A stretch of 64,000 bases of DNA from Halichoerus grypus (Eukaryota > Chordata > Mammalia > Carnivora > Phocidae). Positions within the stretch are counted from its first letter, which is position 1. Every line of letters begins with the position of its first letter. The DNA lies in assembly GCF_964656455.1 (NCBI RefSeq), contig NC_135720.1, positions 106,218,696 through 106,282,695 on the forward strand, read 5' to 3'. Positions 54,901 to 63,966 of the stretch are shown in pieces. Made by a program: the position numbers and the translations under genes. The notes beneath the pieces were generated by a model that was not told the DNA's origin, ran no database searches, and saw nothing but the letters and a program-made list of their open reading frames with translations.

Positions 54901-57900
54901 GGATCATTTAGAAAGCAGGACTCTCTAATTTTTATTATCCTGAGCAAATGAAACATCCCTGAATTGTTAACTGAAACTGGAATTCTGTATTATGTATATC
55001 TACTCTTTTGAACATTCCACGCTTTCAGGGCACTGAGAGACTCCCATTCCCTCCAAAAGCCCCAAGCTTGTTAAGAGGGATATTCTTCATGGGGCTGCCT
55101 TTAATACTTTAGGGCAGCTGGGTCATAATATCTGCAACAAAAAAGGTGTTTTGGCAATAATGGGGCGCCCCCTAAAGGAGATTCTGCCTAAAGACACTCA
55201 TGCAAAGAACAGTCACAATCACTGTACCAGAGCCAAAGTGGGAGCAAAATGTCCAGGACAGCAGCCCAGATGGGAAAAAATAATTAATTTGGACACTCTT
55301 CTGTTCTGGTGCTAATTTTTTATATTCAAAGGAGATGAAAACATGAAGACAAATTAAGATGGGTGCCTGGCTTTTTAGAATTTTTTGAATTCTCTACATA
55401 AATTAGTATGATCTTAGAAATTCATAACATTTTATAAAGAATTACTCGTTTCAATTTGCTTTATATACTACAACAGTGCAAATGTCATAGCATAAAGAAA
55501 ATCTTTGCAGATATAAGCTGTGAGAGCATTTGGAAAACCTTCTTATGGCCAAAATAACTAAATAAAATTGGTAACTTTAATCTTTGGCCTGGAATGAAAT
55601 TTATAAATTGCTGAGTTCAAATGATCATTTTTTAAGATGAAGCAGACCAATCTTTCTCAACTAGGTGCTTGAGAGCCACACTGTGAAGACTTTCCTTATG
55701 GAGAAAAGGCTATCCTACCAGTGGGTTTTCAATTCTACGATGTAAAAGGTACTTGCTAAATAAGTGCTTTGGAAATTAAGACACAGTTCCCACTCTGAAG
55801 AAGTTTACTGGAATTGTTGAGGCATATGCACATATAAACAAGTCTAAGAGTAGAGATATAAAAGTGTCTGTGGTGGAAACAATAATGTGTAGCTTAGATG
55901 CCCCTGGAGGAATAATGATTCACTCCCCCTCCTTAGCAGCTGGAAAAGGGCACTTCACTGTTATTCTTCTTGAAGCGGCAACTGCTTCGCTCAAAGTCAC
56001 ACCTCTTTGCAGGGGTGGCCCACAACCAGTCAGTGATCAGTGTTGGGGTTTAAAGACCCAATTCCCCTTGCTCTAACTCAGGACACCTCTGAAGGGCCAT
56101 CTAGCTCCAGAGTTCCGATGGGGTGCAATGAAGCCTATGGGGGATTGCATTAAAGCTCAACTTCTCCTTTTGCCCAAACCTGCTCCCTTCCTCTCCATTC
56201 CACAGATGGTGATTCCAAGGCTCTCCCAAATAAATGTCCTGCATGGTAATCTCTATTTTAAGAGTCTGCTTTCTGGGGAACCATATCAGTGATATTATCA
56301 CTACTTTGTATCAGAATCTGGCTCAAGGACTACTTCTCACATAGGTAACTCACACAACTGTTCCCAAGAGATCCCACTTTGGATCTATCCAGGAGACAAA
56401 ATTATTATTATTTCAGTGTGCCAACTAATTATTAGGACTTCACAAGTGTATCGAAGAATGGGAAAGATTGTTAAGTATCAAGTATGTTAATGCTGTATCA
56501 CAAAGAAAAGCTTTCTTTTGAATCCCTGTTATTTACCAGCTATTGAATTCATGACTGATACTTAACTTTCTGGAGTGTTTCCACATCTGTCAACTGGAAA
56601 ATTCTGTCTAAGACAGCTGCCTAAGATACTACCAACCCTCTGGAGTTATTATTAGCTTAATAAAACTTCTGTGCCACACTTAGTGGCAGTCATTAAGAGG
56701 GAGGAGAGGATCTAGCTATGACTTACCTGGATCCTGAATGAATTTACTCCTGTTTTTTGATAATACAGTTGATCTTTGAACAAATGCTGCCAGAACCATT
56801 GCCTTGCTCTCCACCTTCACCTCTTGCTCCTCTTGACACAATATACAGGTAACAAACTGTCTCTGTTCAGGGACCTGAGTTTGTGCTGGGCCCAATGCTG
56901 TAAGTGCCATATCTGAAACCACCGGGCTGCAATAAAAGGGTACAAGTTTTATTAATGAGCCTAAGAAGTTTCCATTTAATCATAAAACAGCAGACTTTAG
57001 GTATGTACATATTCAACACATGTGGTTTTGATGATTTGAACTGGCATTCATATATATCAAACCATCTCCTGTAATCCTCACAGCAATCCAATATGCAACA
57101 CAGAGGCCAGACACTCAGGTAACTGAGCCTAGTGCACTCATTCTTTATTTTTCTTTTTTAAGATTTATTTATTTATTTGAAAAAGAGAGCAAGTGAGTGA
57201 GCGGGAGAGAATCTCAAGCAGACTACCCGCTGAGCACGGAGCCTGACACAAGGCTGGATCTCATGACCCTGAGCTCATGATCTGAGCCAAAATCAAGAGT
57301 TGGATGCTCAATGAACTGAGCCACCCAGGTGCCCTTGTGCACTCACTCTTTTATGAATGTCAAGGGTGTTCTGTGTGAGCGTACACATACTATCTCATTT
57401 TAAGTGTACACATGGTATCTCATTTACAGTCAGAGATATACTCATAAACATATACTAATAAACTTAAATTCTAAGAGTAATTCCTCTAATTGGAGATTGT
57501 AAAATTTACCTACCAACCCTTCTAAATCACTTTAAGATTAAAAGTGTACTTGTAAGGAAAAAAAGCAACATCTTTCCAGTTGAGAACCAATGGTCAAGAG
57601 ATTAAAAAAACGTTGATTATTTTTTTACCTATTATCAAGAACAGCAGAGGTAGAGGCATCCAGTTCTAATGTCTGCTGAAAGAGTTCTTTGTTCTCATCA
57701 ATAAAGTGCCGCTGCATCTCAGACATCTGGGCCATGATCTTTTCTCTGCGCAGTCTGGCAATCTCAGCTTTTCTCTTCCTCTCAGCTTTGTCTTTGTCTC
57801 TTGAACTCTAAAAGTATGCTTCATTTAATTAGACCATTAGATGCCAAATGCACATTTCTTCCCCCAAACCAGAACTACCTTTAATGTAAATACTAATTAA

Positions 57901-60900
57901 AAACTATTTTATAATCTCACTTATCTAAACAAAAGGTTTTTTAAATCTGTTTTTTTTTTTAAAAAAAGAACAGGCAGAGCAAAAAAAATTTGCTACAACA
58001 AATAAAGATAAATAGTGGCACATTTTTTGGAATTCACACTTTTTGTGAATAATATAGACTACTGACTTATTACAGATAGATTCAAATGTTTGTAGTGAAC
58101 TTGCTACAATCCTTCAGTAGGACCACACTTTGCTTCTTGTACCTCTTCCATTATGGTTCCTTCAGTCTCTGCCACGGGACTGGCGGATGAACTCTCTCTT
58201 ATCTTCTTAATAGTGTTAAAAGTCTACAAAAAATATCAGTTATTTGGAAGCTATGAAATATTTTCAAAATTTAAAGATAACAAACATTGAGTGTTTCTCA
58301 CAAAAAGCAGAGTGATGCTGGAAGTGGTACCTTTAATATCCACCTAATCATATCTTTGTGGACATCTAGGTAGGGAGCGTTCTGTAGTGTTTCCAGCATA
58401 GCTAGTATGCTAGGGGAGTTGTTTGGTGCTTCACCAGGTTCTAAGGCAGAAAAAAATAAAAGGCACAATAACAACAGCTAACATTTCATAGTGCTTATTA
58501 CTATGCACAAGAAGATAAGGTTGCTTATAACATCATCTGCCCATGATTTAATTATAGTTCTACTTATTAGAGGTTTTTCAATACTTCTTGAGAATGTGAT
58601 GTATCTGTACTTTACAAACAAGTTTTTAACAACTAGAATGCTTTAATCATTCAAAACGAACATCTTACACCAAATGATTAATTTAACATAGCCGTTAGTT
58701 ATTAAATAAAAACCCAGCTAAAATGTCTACCTGAGATTTTACAAAGTCTAAGAAACGAACTGGATTTACAGGGGGCGTATGTGTAAAAATATATCAACTT
58801 GTTTTCCTTTTAACAAAACCTAGATTCCATTTTGGGGTGCCTGGGTGGCTCAGTCGGTTGAGAGTCTGCCTTCAGCTCAAGTCATGATCCTAGGGTCCTG
58901 GGATCGAGCCCCAAGCCAAGCAGGGAGCCCACTTCTCCCTCTCCTCCCCGCTTGTGCTCTCACTCTCTGTCACTATCTCTGTCTCTCTTAAATAAATAAA
59001 ATCTTTATAAAAATTTAAAAAAAATGCATTTCTTCCTCTGTAAGTTATTTCTTGGAGGAAAATACATACAAGTCCAGAGTCTCGAGAGTACACTTAATCT
59101 AATGTTAGCTAATTTAGTTTTATAGTCGGAAATGTCCAGTTATTGATTTTCTTGGTTTAAGTGCTGTCATTTGGGCAAAATATTCCTAAGGGGGAAGAGA
59201 CTGAACTATGTGATCATTAATATTCTTTCAGATCTCAAGTTCTATGGCTACAGTTTAGGGATCTGACTCTAAACAGTGTGTTTTAATTATATAAAATGTT
59301 TAAAGAGAAATATGAGGAATGTCTAGAGAAAATGATGATTGTTGAAAGAAAGAAAGAGAGAGAGACAGCGAATCTGGGCTTGTGCAGTGATGAGTGGATG
59401 AAATCAGGGAGTTTTCGGGTTGGTTATCCTGAAGTAAAAGCGCTGGAGATGAAGGCAGCAAAAGAGACAACGCTAACCCACAGGAAGAACTACTGCCGGA
59501 GAAAAGAATAGGGAAAGGCTGGCACCTAAGAACACGGTTTTCAGTGGGGAAAGGCAGTTCCCCTCTTCCTCCCACTTTCCTGGGTGAGGATAAAAAGGGG
59601 AAGAATAGAGATCTAGCAGCAAACAAGACCATACTGTCCATTATACCACCTATAATGGGTCATACTACACATTATGCCGACTGCTGTAACTCCTAGTACA
59701 CCACCATCAACTCATTTAAATATCTCAGCAAATGGTTGATCGCAGGTCTGGGGCAGGGCAAGTGTAAGATGAGCCTGCGGTGTCTTTTGTGCCAGAAAGC
59801 AAGGTGGTGCTCAAATACTAATGGGCTTGGGTCAAAAGGGCAGTGAAGCAAATTGAACAGACTCCCACTGGCCAAAATTGGCAGTTTGAGCATCAAAAAG
59901 AATCTTTTTTTTTTTTTTTTTTAAGGAACCTTGATCATATGTGACTATAAAACACAGAATAAAAACCCAAGAGTAATATTAAAAACAAAGCACAACAATC
60001 CTAAGCAAACAAAAAAGATTCACAGTTGTCACCACTGAAAGCAACTATTAGACCAACTGCTTGTTGTGAAAATCAGTAGAGGAAAAGCTTTTCTTTATAC
60101 ATGAAATACGGCTAAAACAAATGGCTTAAAAAAGTATGCAAATATTAAAAGCAAATACAGCAAAATACTAACTACTGAATCTAGGTGGTAGGTATATGGA
60201 TGTTTACTGTATCAACTCTTGCCTGTATGTTTAAAATTTTTAATAAAAAAAGGTAGAAAAAAAGTCTCCTGGCCTTCTAAAAAAAGTCACATTACTTTAT
60301 ATGAAAAATGATAATTTAATCCTCTATAGCTAATTTTCTTTTTTTTTTTTAAGATTTTTATTTATTTATTTATTTTGAGAAAGAGAGAATGAGAGAGAGA
60401 GAGCACATGAGAGGGGGGAGGGTCAGAAGGAGAAGCAGACTCCCCGCCAAGCAGGGAGCCCGATGCGGGACTCGATCCAGGGACTCCAGGATCATGACCT
60501 GAGCCGAAGGCAGTCGCTTAACCAACTGAGCCACCCAGGTACCCCTATAGCTAATTCTCTTATTTTCAATATGTTTTTATAAGATAACAGCAATAATTTA
60601 AAAGTGAAATTCTGATAGCATACTTTGTGTTTTTAGAGCATATCTGAGAATTTAAATGTATGTGCTATACTGATTTCAGGCTAAGGGCACCTCATTAATG
60701 TTCTCAGTTTATGAATTTTAAGTATGTGTAGTCCCTAAGTATTTTTATGAAAATACATCAGGATCTCATATAGTACCTTTAAGACAGATGAATACATATA
60801 ACTCCAGAAATCTGGATTTATTAAAATTTATTTAGAATCTGCATGAGCAAGTAAGAGGTTATATTCATATTTAAAATCACTAGTATCTTGAATTAATTTA

Positions 60901-63394
60901 GTAAAAAGTGTATACATACTTGATATCTTCTGAGTGAAGGTAAATGTTACTACATGCTCTTCTGTGACACTGTCTAAATGCTGTTTTTCTTCTTGTAGTG
61001 CCATTCCAATTAAATGTAACACCTTGGATAAGATGTTTTATAACTTTTAGTAAATCAAAAATCAAGTACATATTTTTATAAGCAAACACAAAAAAGAATT
61101 CACCATTGAAAAAAGATAAAGCAAACCACTAAAAAGTGCAAGAAAAAACAATTTGAAGTACTAATTTTTATTAAGTTCAAACTCTAAATTTCATTTTCTA
61201 ATAAAAAATTCTCAGTAAGGAAATAAAAATTTCCATGTCAGCTACAAAGAAAATTCAACTGCATATTCTTAGGATAAGTTCATATACATCCCTACACTAC
61301 AGTCTTTAAAAAAAATCTCCTAAGAATCGGTGGCCAAATAATTAGAGCTGAAAGCATCTATCATGTAATGATCTAGTCTATAATACTCTCTAGTTAAATT
61401 TCTCTAAGGATTAAAAATCTTAATCATCTCAGTATGTATCTTTCATCTCTAATGCCACATAATTTATGAAGATGTTTACAGTTATTCCTTATATCTCACA
61501 AAAAATTCCTTACTTCTAAGGAAATATAAAATGATTTTTATTTGCATTTTTATTGCCCTTATCCTGCTCCCCAAATTCTGGAAGGAGATACCTGTGTGTT
61601 GTCTGTATGTTTCCCCACATAAAGAGCTACTGTGGCTGTCAGAGACTTGGATGAACTAAGTTAGCTTGAAGGACACGAAACAAATGTACACACAAAAGGT
61701 AAATGCTGTTCACTCCTTTTTTTCTCCATCATTTCCCACAGATCTTTTGCTCACATAATACTGATAGTCTCTAGTAAACCACAGATCCATGCTTTTACAT
61801 TTTAAGTGTCTGTTTATAAATGGGAGGGGGGTGTAAGTGTACACATATCTTAGCCAATGAGACACTTGAGCCTGCTAAGACAATGGAAAGAAAAATAGCT
61901 TTGGAAGAAGGCTCTGGAAGAATGCCTTCTTTCTTTTTTTTTTTTTAATTAACATATAATGTATTATTTGTTTCAGGGAATGCTTGCTTTCATTTGCATC
62001 CTGGCTTCACAGCTTTCAAGCTGACATGCCTTCAGGCAATCTGTCTGAGCCCAATTTCATCTTTAAAATGGAAAAAAATAGCTTCCCTTTAGAGTTTTGA
62101 GAATTGCAAATATTGTATGTATGTAAAAGTACCTACCACAGATTAAGGCACAGAGTAGGCTAATTCTATTAACTGAATAATTACTATTATGTTACTTACT
62201 AGTTGAGTAACATGGGCAAGTTAATTGAATCTCACTGAAACCTGACTTCCTCATCTATATAATGGAAAAAGTTGTATCTACCCAAACGGGTGTTGTGTGA
62301 ATTCAATGAAATAAACAGTTCAAGAATAACTCACATCAAAGCTATAAACTAAAATACAAACAAGGTTCTAGACATGCCACTTAATTAGCTAGTCTCTGAG
62401 TTTCAATTTCTTCAATTGTAAAATATAGACACTGATGAACCCACAGGTTTTTTGAGGGGATTAAATAAAAAAACATGTTAAAGATAACACATTATACAAA
62501 TATCAGAGTACTACATAAACAGAGACATATTATGAACAATCAATGAGAGGAAGACTGGCCAACAAAACCAAGGTAATCACAACCAAGTGGTATTAAAAAA
62601 CATCTGCCCGGCTATCATTTTCATTGTCAGACACGAAAGCAGTAACAATATTACATTTCAAATTAAGCTAACACTACATTTTGTGCTAAGTTGTTTATGT
62701 ATAGATATTGACAAGAATATTTTGGCTTTTACTAAAAAGGCACTAAAATATAAATAATAAATGTTTTCAAACCTACCCTTTGCAGCATGGACTCAGACCA
62801 GGCATATCCGTTATGTTCTACAGCCCACTGCAGGACTGTCCTCATGATGCACAACATCACATCTGACTGCAAAATGTTTACCAGACTTGCAAATAGAGGG
62901 CAGAATGGAGGCAAAACTGGAGGTGGAAGTGCTGAAAATAAGGTTATTACTGGTTTCTCTTGTAGAACATGCTTAAAAAAAAAAACACAAAAAAACCCTA
63001 TCTTTTGATAGTCTTCACTCAAAGAATATTCATTAACACATATCTTAAAGCTATATTTTACCTTCTCAAAGTCAAATGCATAAAAACAGCTACACTAATA
63101 GCAGCAGTACAAAGGAAAGTCTTTCTTTTCCCTAGAAATGTCCTAGGATCTGAGATAAATCCATTAACCCAGAGGTGACTCAGTACAGCCTATTTCTATA
63201 TTTGCATATTTTTAGTCTTTTGAATGTTCACTGGGAAAGCATACATTTAAATCTTCCACTTCACCAAGGATAATCATCATAGTCAATAGAAAACAGCATT
63301 TAACAAGTAGAAGAGACAAGAGATTTTTAGAAAGATTAAAAATACCTGTATCTTCCCTGTTTTGTCTTTTCAATTTCCGTTGAGCTTCCTCTGC
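30791..63394 (-). CDS. UBR2: UBR2 (E3 ubiquitin-protein ligase, N-recognin 2), C-terminal half, 24 exons; 5' part lies beyond the window
   Basis: E3 ligase that recognises destabilising N termini (Arg/N-degron pathway) and works with UBE2A/B. The family also acts in meiotic germ cells. On the minus strand the exons are 63394..63346, 62931..62777, 61022..60920, 58440..58331, 58223..58143, 57807..57629, 56926..56727, 54728..54635, 53964..53803, 52307..52204, 51501..51423, 49074..48926, 48553..48498, 45529..45433, 45186..45119, 43881..43746, 43087..42997, 41898..41768, 40369..40261, 38430..38374, 36268..36191, 35312..35142, 33109..33008, 30932..30791. All have AG/GT borders and compatible phases, giving 900 residues and TAA. 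RING ligands C253, C256, C306, H309, C313, H315, H318, C321, C355 and C358 are visible (numbering of this partial product; add about 855 for human). The C terminus ends VGIDWQHL. The UBR box is outside the window. Confidence 0.97.
31862..31962 (-). mobile_element. Short tRNA-SINE (SINEC variant)
   Basis: TSD aagcacatctct on both sides. Head gagccagccaggcgcccc. Confidence 0.92.
32185..32404 (-). mobile_element. CAN-SINE, first of a run of three
   Basis: Full length, close to consensus. A ctcatgac copy (32177-32184) lies immediately before the tail. Confidence 0.93.
32405..32609 (-). mobile_element. CAN-SINE, second of three
   Basis: Full length, directly abuts the first. Followed by ctcatgac at 32610-32617. 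Confidence 0.92.
32621..32795 (-). mobile_element. CAN-SINE, third of three, more diverged
   Basis: TSD ctcatgacatt at 32610-32620 and 32796-32806. The body lacks part of the middle. Confidence 0.92.
33008..33109 (-). CDS. UBR2: UBR2 window exon 23 (residues 820-854)
   Basis: Acceptor ctctctacag, donor tcag|gtaagg, 102 nt. Encodes [20 protein letters not shown] and ends GETDQGL. Confidence 0.95.
33412..33590 (-). mobile_element. CAN-SINE
   Basis: TSD gatagttaactt before and after. Confidence 0.93.
34050..34390 (+). repeat. L2 3' region
   Basis: attccctgcctagagtgttc, tcaaaagtcaccttcttggt, aatgagctccacaaaggtag and a cccagtacacagcag end are L2 landmarks. Confidence 0.75.
34437..34783. mobile_element. 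Tigger-like non-autonomous DNA transposon (MITE), copy 1
   Basis: Terminal inverted repeats agttgaccctagaacaca and ttattcaagggtcaac. Internal gcatataacttctgac and actgtattcttataataaag. No transposase frame. Confidence 0.8.
35142..35312 (-). CDS. UBR2: UBR2 window exon 22 (residues 763-820), C-terminal Cys-rich domain
   Basis: Acceptor cccatggag after a T8 run, donor tcag|gtaagg, 171 nt. Encodes CPKSGG then [18 protein letters not shown], the Cys-rich C-terminal module of UBR1/UBR2-type ligases. A longer open frame over this exon is in a different, non-coding register. Confidence 0.95.
36191..36268 (-). CDS. UBR2: UBR2 window exon 21 (residues 737-763)
   Basis: Acceptor ttcgttttag, donor tctc|gtaagt, 78 nt. 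Encodes [19 protein letters not shown]. Confidence 0.94.
36448..36581 (-). mobile_element. Short tRNA-SINE (SINEC variant)
   Basis: TSD aaaggcactc on both sides. Head gagccagccaggcgcccc. Confidence 0.92.
37064..37233 (-). mobile_element. CAN-SINE
   Basis: Begins with a T run of about 23. The body is diverged and the head lacks the last few bases (gagccacccaggtg). Confidence 0.88.
37274..37468 (-). mobile_element. CAN-SINE
   Basis: Two nested T-rich tails, standard body, head ending gagccacccaggcgtccc. Confidence 0.9.
37469..37576 (-). mobile_element. Short tRNA-SINE abutting the previous SINE
   Basis: tttttaagtaatctctatac, then a gagccagtcaggcacccc head. No gap from the SINE on its left. 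Confidence 0.88.
38374..38430 (-). CDS. UBR2: UBR2 window exon 20 (residues 718-737)
   Basis: Acceptor ttacattgaag, donor taag|gtaagt, 57 nt, too short to appear as an open frame of note. Encodes [18 protein letters not shown]. Found by splice sites and phase. Confidence 0.9.
38728..38926 (-). mobile_element. CAN-SINE at the edge of an L1
   Basis: Full body and head ending ccacccaggcatccc. An L1 starts within a few bases. Confidence 0.92.
38930..39847 (-). mobile_element. Old L1 3' UTR and ORF2 end
   Basis: gtacattcacaccgttgggc, tgactactctagatacctca, gctgctatgaacatggttgt, tgaagtagtatctcaccgtg and cccttatcagatacatgatt are all L1 landmarks in reverse. Confidence 0.9.
40261..40369 (-). CDS. 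UBR2: UBR2 window exon 19 (residues 682-718)
   Basis: Acceptor ccgtttgcag, donor aaag|gtaatg, 109 nt. Encodes [20 protein letters not shown] and a short acidic tail. Confidence 0.94.
40492..40690 (-). mobile_element. CAN-SINE, full length, near-consensus (young)
   Basis: Perfect 11-bp TSD gatatgtaact at 40481-40491 and 40691-40701. Long T run, regular (TTTA)n, head gagccacccaggcgcccc. Confidence 0.96.
41480..41674 (-). mobile_element. CAN-SINE, diverged
   Basis: T run then a long G run in place of the usual tail/GA junction. Head gagccaaccaggtgtcccc. Confidence 0.85.
41768..41898 (-). CDS. UBR2: UBR2 window exon 18 (residues 638-682)
   Basis: Acceptor tctttttag, donor caag|gtaatt, 131 nt. 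Encodes [20 protein letters not shown] and [15 protein letters not shown]. Confidence 0.95.
42665..42697 (-). pseudogene. U6 snRNA 5' fragment (retroposed, 33 nt)
   Basis: On the minus strand it begins gtgctcacttcggcagcaca and ends tatactaaaattg: U6 snRNA nucleotides 1-33 with one mismatch by my recall. Flanked by tagaatagtacttttca (from 42650) and tagaacagtacttttca (from 42698), a target-site duplication with one change. Far too short to be functional. Confidence 0.85.
42997..43087 (-). CDS. UBR2: UBR2 window exon 17 (residues 608-638)
   Basis: Acceptor catctttcag, donor gaag|gtgaga, 91 nt. Acidic segment, then [15 protein letters not shown]. Confidence 0.93.
43481..43667 (-). mobile_element. 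CAN-SINE just beside UBR2 window exon 16
   Basis: Standard body, head ending gagccacccaggcatccc. About 80 bp from the exon's donor side. Confidence 0.92.
43746..43881 (-). CDS. UBR2: UBR2 window exon 16 (residues 563-608)
   Basis: Acceptor ggtatctag at 43882, donor acag|gtaact, 136 nt. Begins [15 protein letters not shown] and ends ILLTSCT. A second AG at 43849-43850 (cctgcattgcag) is also in frame; the outer acceptor keeps the family-conserved first 11 residues. Confidence 0.92.
44215..44400 (+). repeat. MIR
   Basis: gaatcccagttccttttatg, tttgagcctcagttttcctg and gtgcacaataaatgcaag. Confidence 0.75.
44470..44610 (-). repeat. MIR
   Basis: taacatttactagggacatg, ctctaagctctttatactgc and cccaaagaggttaagg, in reverse orientation. 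Confidence 0.65.
45119..45186 (-). CDS. UBR2: UBR2 window exon 15 (residues 540-562)
   Basis: Acceptor aactatttag, donor gttg|gtgagt, 68 nt. Ends [13 protein letters not shown]. Confidence 0.92.
45433..45529 (-). CDS. UBR2: UBR2 window exon 14 (residues 508-540)
   Basis: Acceptor ctttatttcag, donor gcat|gtgagt, 97 nt. Encodes [15 protein letters not shown] and QGHFRKLFA. Confidence 0.94.
45587..45912. mobile_element. Tigger-like MITE, copy 2
   Basis: Termini tttgatccttgaacaacacg and gttgttcaagggtcaactg are inverted repeats. Shares internal gcatataactt and actgtattctta blocks with copy 1, same orientation. Contains a short (AC)n/C8 run near 45845. Confidence 0.85.
46610..46623 (+). repeat. 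G14 homopolymer
   Basis: Fourteen consecutive G, followed by attggggtgagcagagaggg. C-rich on the UBR2 transcript strand. Confidence 0.9.
46908..47029 (+). mobile_element. Short tRNA-SINE (SINEC variant)
   Basis: TSD gtttaagagata at 46896-46907 and 47030-47041. Head gggcgcctggctggctcag, end attacttaaacaaataaata. Confidence 0.93.
47687..47859 (-). mobile_element. CAN-SINE
   Basis: TSD cacctaagaagtt before and after. Tail is a short T run then taagattttatt. Confidence 0.93.
48498..48553 (-). CDS. UBR2: UBR2 window exon 13 (residues 489-507)
   Basis: Acceptor taatctgcag, donor actg|gtaagt, 56 nt. Encodes [18 protein letters not shown]. Confidence 0.93.
48926..49074 (-). CDS. UBR2: UBR2 window exon 12 (residues 439-489)
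   Basis: Acceptor ends cttcag, donor gtag|gtaaga, 149 nt. Encodes [19 protein letters not shown] and the motif [12 protein letters not shown]. Confidence 0.94.
49590..50480 (+). mobile_element. HAL1/L1-like old repeat
   Basis: attctatacccaggccatca, gtattttcagacatgaaaat, ggcacccttccttaggaatc and caaaacaagggagtaaatca are landmarks of an old half-L1-type repeat. The family name is from memory. Confidence 0.5.
50765..50965 (-). repeat. MIR
   Basis: tatgccaggcatggcatcca, ctttacagatgaggaaactg and tcgcacagctagtaagtagt, well preserved in reverse. Confidence 0.85.
51423..51501 (-). CDS. UBR2: UBR2 window exon 11 (residues 413-439)
   Basis: Acceptor atttctttag, donor ctaa|gtgagt, 79 nt. Encodes the segment with [14 protein letters not shown]. 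Confidence 0.92.
52204..52307 (-). CDS. UBR2: UBR2 window exon 10 (residues 378-413)
   Basis: Acceptor cttctctag, donor ccta|gtaagt, 104 nt. Encodes [16 protein letters not shown]. The donor position is fixed by the one-nt phase needed by the next exon. Confidence 0.92.
52610..52815 (-). repeat. MIR
   Basis: cccattttacagatgaggag, then aacttgactaagactacata and cattcaaacccag. Confidence 0.85.
53803..53964 (-). CDS. UBR2: UBR2 window exon 9 (residues 324-378), end of RING
   Basis: Acceptor aattgtaaag, donor acaa|gtaagt, 162 nt. Basic linker (residues 331-343), then the final ligand pair CPLCEC at 355-360. Confidence 0.95.
54635..54728 (-). CDS. UBR2: UBR2 window exon 8 (residues 293-324), RING core
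   Basis: Acceptor tgtaatgcag, donor aaag|gtaatt, 94 nt. Cys/His-rich segment [17 protein letters not shown] (residues 306-322) supplies the central zinc ligands. The acceptor tract adjoins an (AAAC)n-type simple repeat. Confidence 0.96.
54736..54774 (+). repeat. (AAAC)n simple repeat at a UBR2 splice acceptor
   Basis: acaaaacaaacaaac-type run. On the UBR2 strand it forms a T/G-rich tract just upstream of the acceptor of window exon 8. Confidence 0.85.
54775..56726 (-). other. UBR2: UBR2 intron with no repeat I can identify
   Basis: About 2 kb of apparently unique sequence. A 70-codon open frame at 55864-56076 on plus shows no family features. Confidence 0.6.
56727..56926 (-). CDS. UBR2: UBR2 window exon 7 (residues 226-293), start of RING
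   Basis: Acceptor tttattgcag, donor ccag|gtaagt, 200 nt. Contains the first zinc-ligand pair C253-x2-C256 ([10 protein letters not shown]). Confidence 0.95.
57145..57335 (-). mobile_element. CAN-SINE
   Basis: Flanked by gtgcactcattcttta and gtgcactcactctttta, a TSD with one change. Diverged body. Confidence 0.92.
57629..57807 (-). CDS. UBR2: UBR2 window exon 6 (residues 167-226)
   Basis: Acceptor atacttttag, donor aatag|gtaaaa, 179 nt. Very charged Lys/Arg/Glu-rich segment, predicted long helix or coiled coil, directly before the RING. Confidence 0.94.
58143..58223 (-). CDS. UBR2: UBR2 window exon 5 (residues 140-166)
   Basis: Acceptor ttttttgtag, donor gaag|ag then gtacaag, 81 nt, phase 0 at both ends. 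Low-complexity Ser/Glu-rich linker. Confidence 0.92.
58331..58440 (-). CDS. UBR2: UBR2 window exon 4 (residues 103-139)
   Basis: Acceptor tctgccttag, donor aaag|gtacca, 110 nt. Encodes [15 protein letters not shown] and ends IRWILK. Confidence 0.93.
58834..59022 (+). mobile_element. CAN-SINE
   Basis: Head ggggtgcctgggtggctcag, tail taaataaataaaatcttt then A-rich. One of only three SINEs antisense to UBR2 in this part of the gene. Confidence 0.92.
59023..60338 (-). other. UBR2: UBR2 intron, unrecognised part
   Basis: Contains short open frames at 59296-59641 and an interrupted T run near 59907. No gene or repeat family identified. Confidence 0.5.
60339..60544 (-). mobile_element. CAN-SINE
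   Basis: TSD tatagctaatt before and after. Head gagccacccaggtacccc. Confidence 0.93.
60920..61022 (-). CDS. UBR2: UBR2 window exon 3 (residues 69-103)
   Basis: Acceptor ttatccaag, donor tcaa|gtatgt, 103 nt. Encodes [14 protein letters not shown] through TFTQKIS. Confidence 0.93.
61934..61976 (-). mobile_element. Extremely 5'-truncated L1 3' end
   Basis: T13 run then aattaacatataatgtatta and tttgtttcag, identical in type to the L1 end at 5380 but only about 43 bp long. Flanks gaatgccttctttc and gaatgcttgctttc resemble a TSD. Confidence 0.7.
62195..62330 (+). repeat. MIR-like fragment
   Basis: gagtaacatgggcaagttaa, ttcctcatctatataatgg and gtgtgaattcaatgaaataa. Confidence 0.7.
62380..62530 (+). 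repeat. Second MIR-like fragment
   Basis: tctctgagtttcaatttctt, attgtaaaatatagacactg and gggattaaataaaaaaaca. Confidence 0.65.
62777..62931 (-). CDS. UBR2: UBR2 window exon 2 (residues 17-68)
   Basis: Acceptor tattttcag, donor caaagg|gtaggt, 155 nt. Begins [13 protein letters not shown] and ends WSESMLQR. Confidence 0.93.
63346..63394 (-). CDS. UBR2: UBR2 window exon 1 (partial-product residues 1-17)
   Basis: Acceptor tttttattag, donor acag|gtattt, 49 nt. Encodes a basic helical stretch starting [11 protein letters not shown]. Phase 0 start, one nt left over. Confidence 0.9.
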
Positions 63395-63747
63395 CTAATA
63401 AAAAAGAAATTTGGACAGGGAATTAGTAATATACAACAACCTAATATCCAAAACACTAAGTTAATCTTTGTCATATTATCTTCTGATTTTAGAATATATT
63501 TACCCTTAGTTTTATAGTGCCTCCCCCCAGCCTCCAAATGATACATCAAGGTTATTTTTTTCCCCCACTACTCACCCCCACCAAGCCCCAAGGAGTTCTT
63601 TCTTATTTTAAAATGCAGGGGAAACATGTACAAACCAAACCAAAATGTTATTTAGGCTTAAGCTCTATGACATGCATCTAAACAAAGCTTCATGTTTAAG
63701 TTTAATTAATGCCATTTATGAAAAAGTATTTGAAGGGTAGACTGCTG

Positions 63748-63966
63748 GAGCACCTGGGTGGCTCAGTTGGTTAAGTGTCACAGGCTCTTGATTTCAGCTC
63801 AGGTCATGATCTCAGGATCATGAGATTGAGCCCCATGTCAGGCTCTGTGCTCAGTGGGGAGTCTGCTTGAGATTCTCTCCCTCTCCCTTTTCCCCTCCCT
63901 CCCACGTGTATGTGCAGTCTACCTCTCTCTCAAATAATAAGTAAATCTTAAAAAAAAAAAAAAAAA
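63748..63966 (+). mobile_element. CAN-SINE
   Basis: TSD gtagactgct at 63737-63746 and 63967-63976. Body diverged, tail poly(A) of about 17. Confidence 0.94.
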
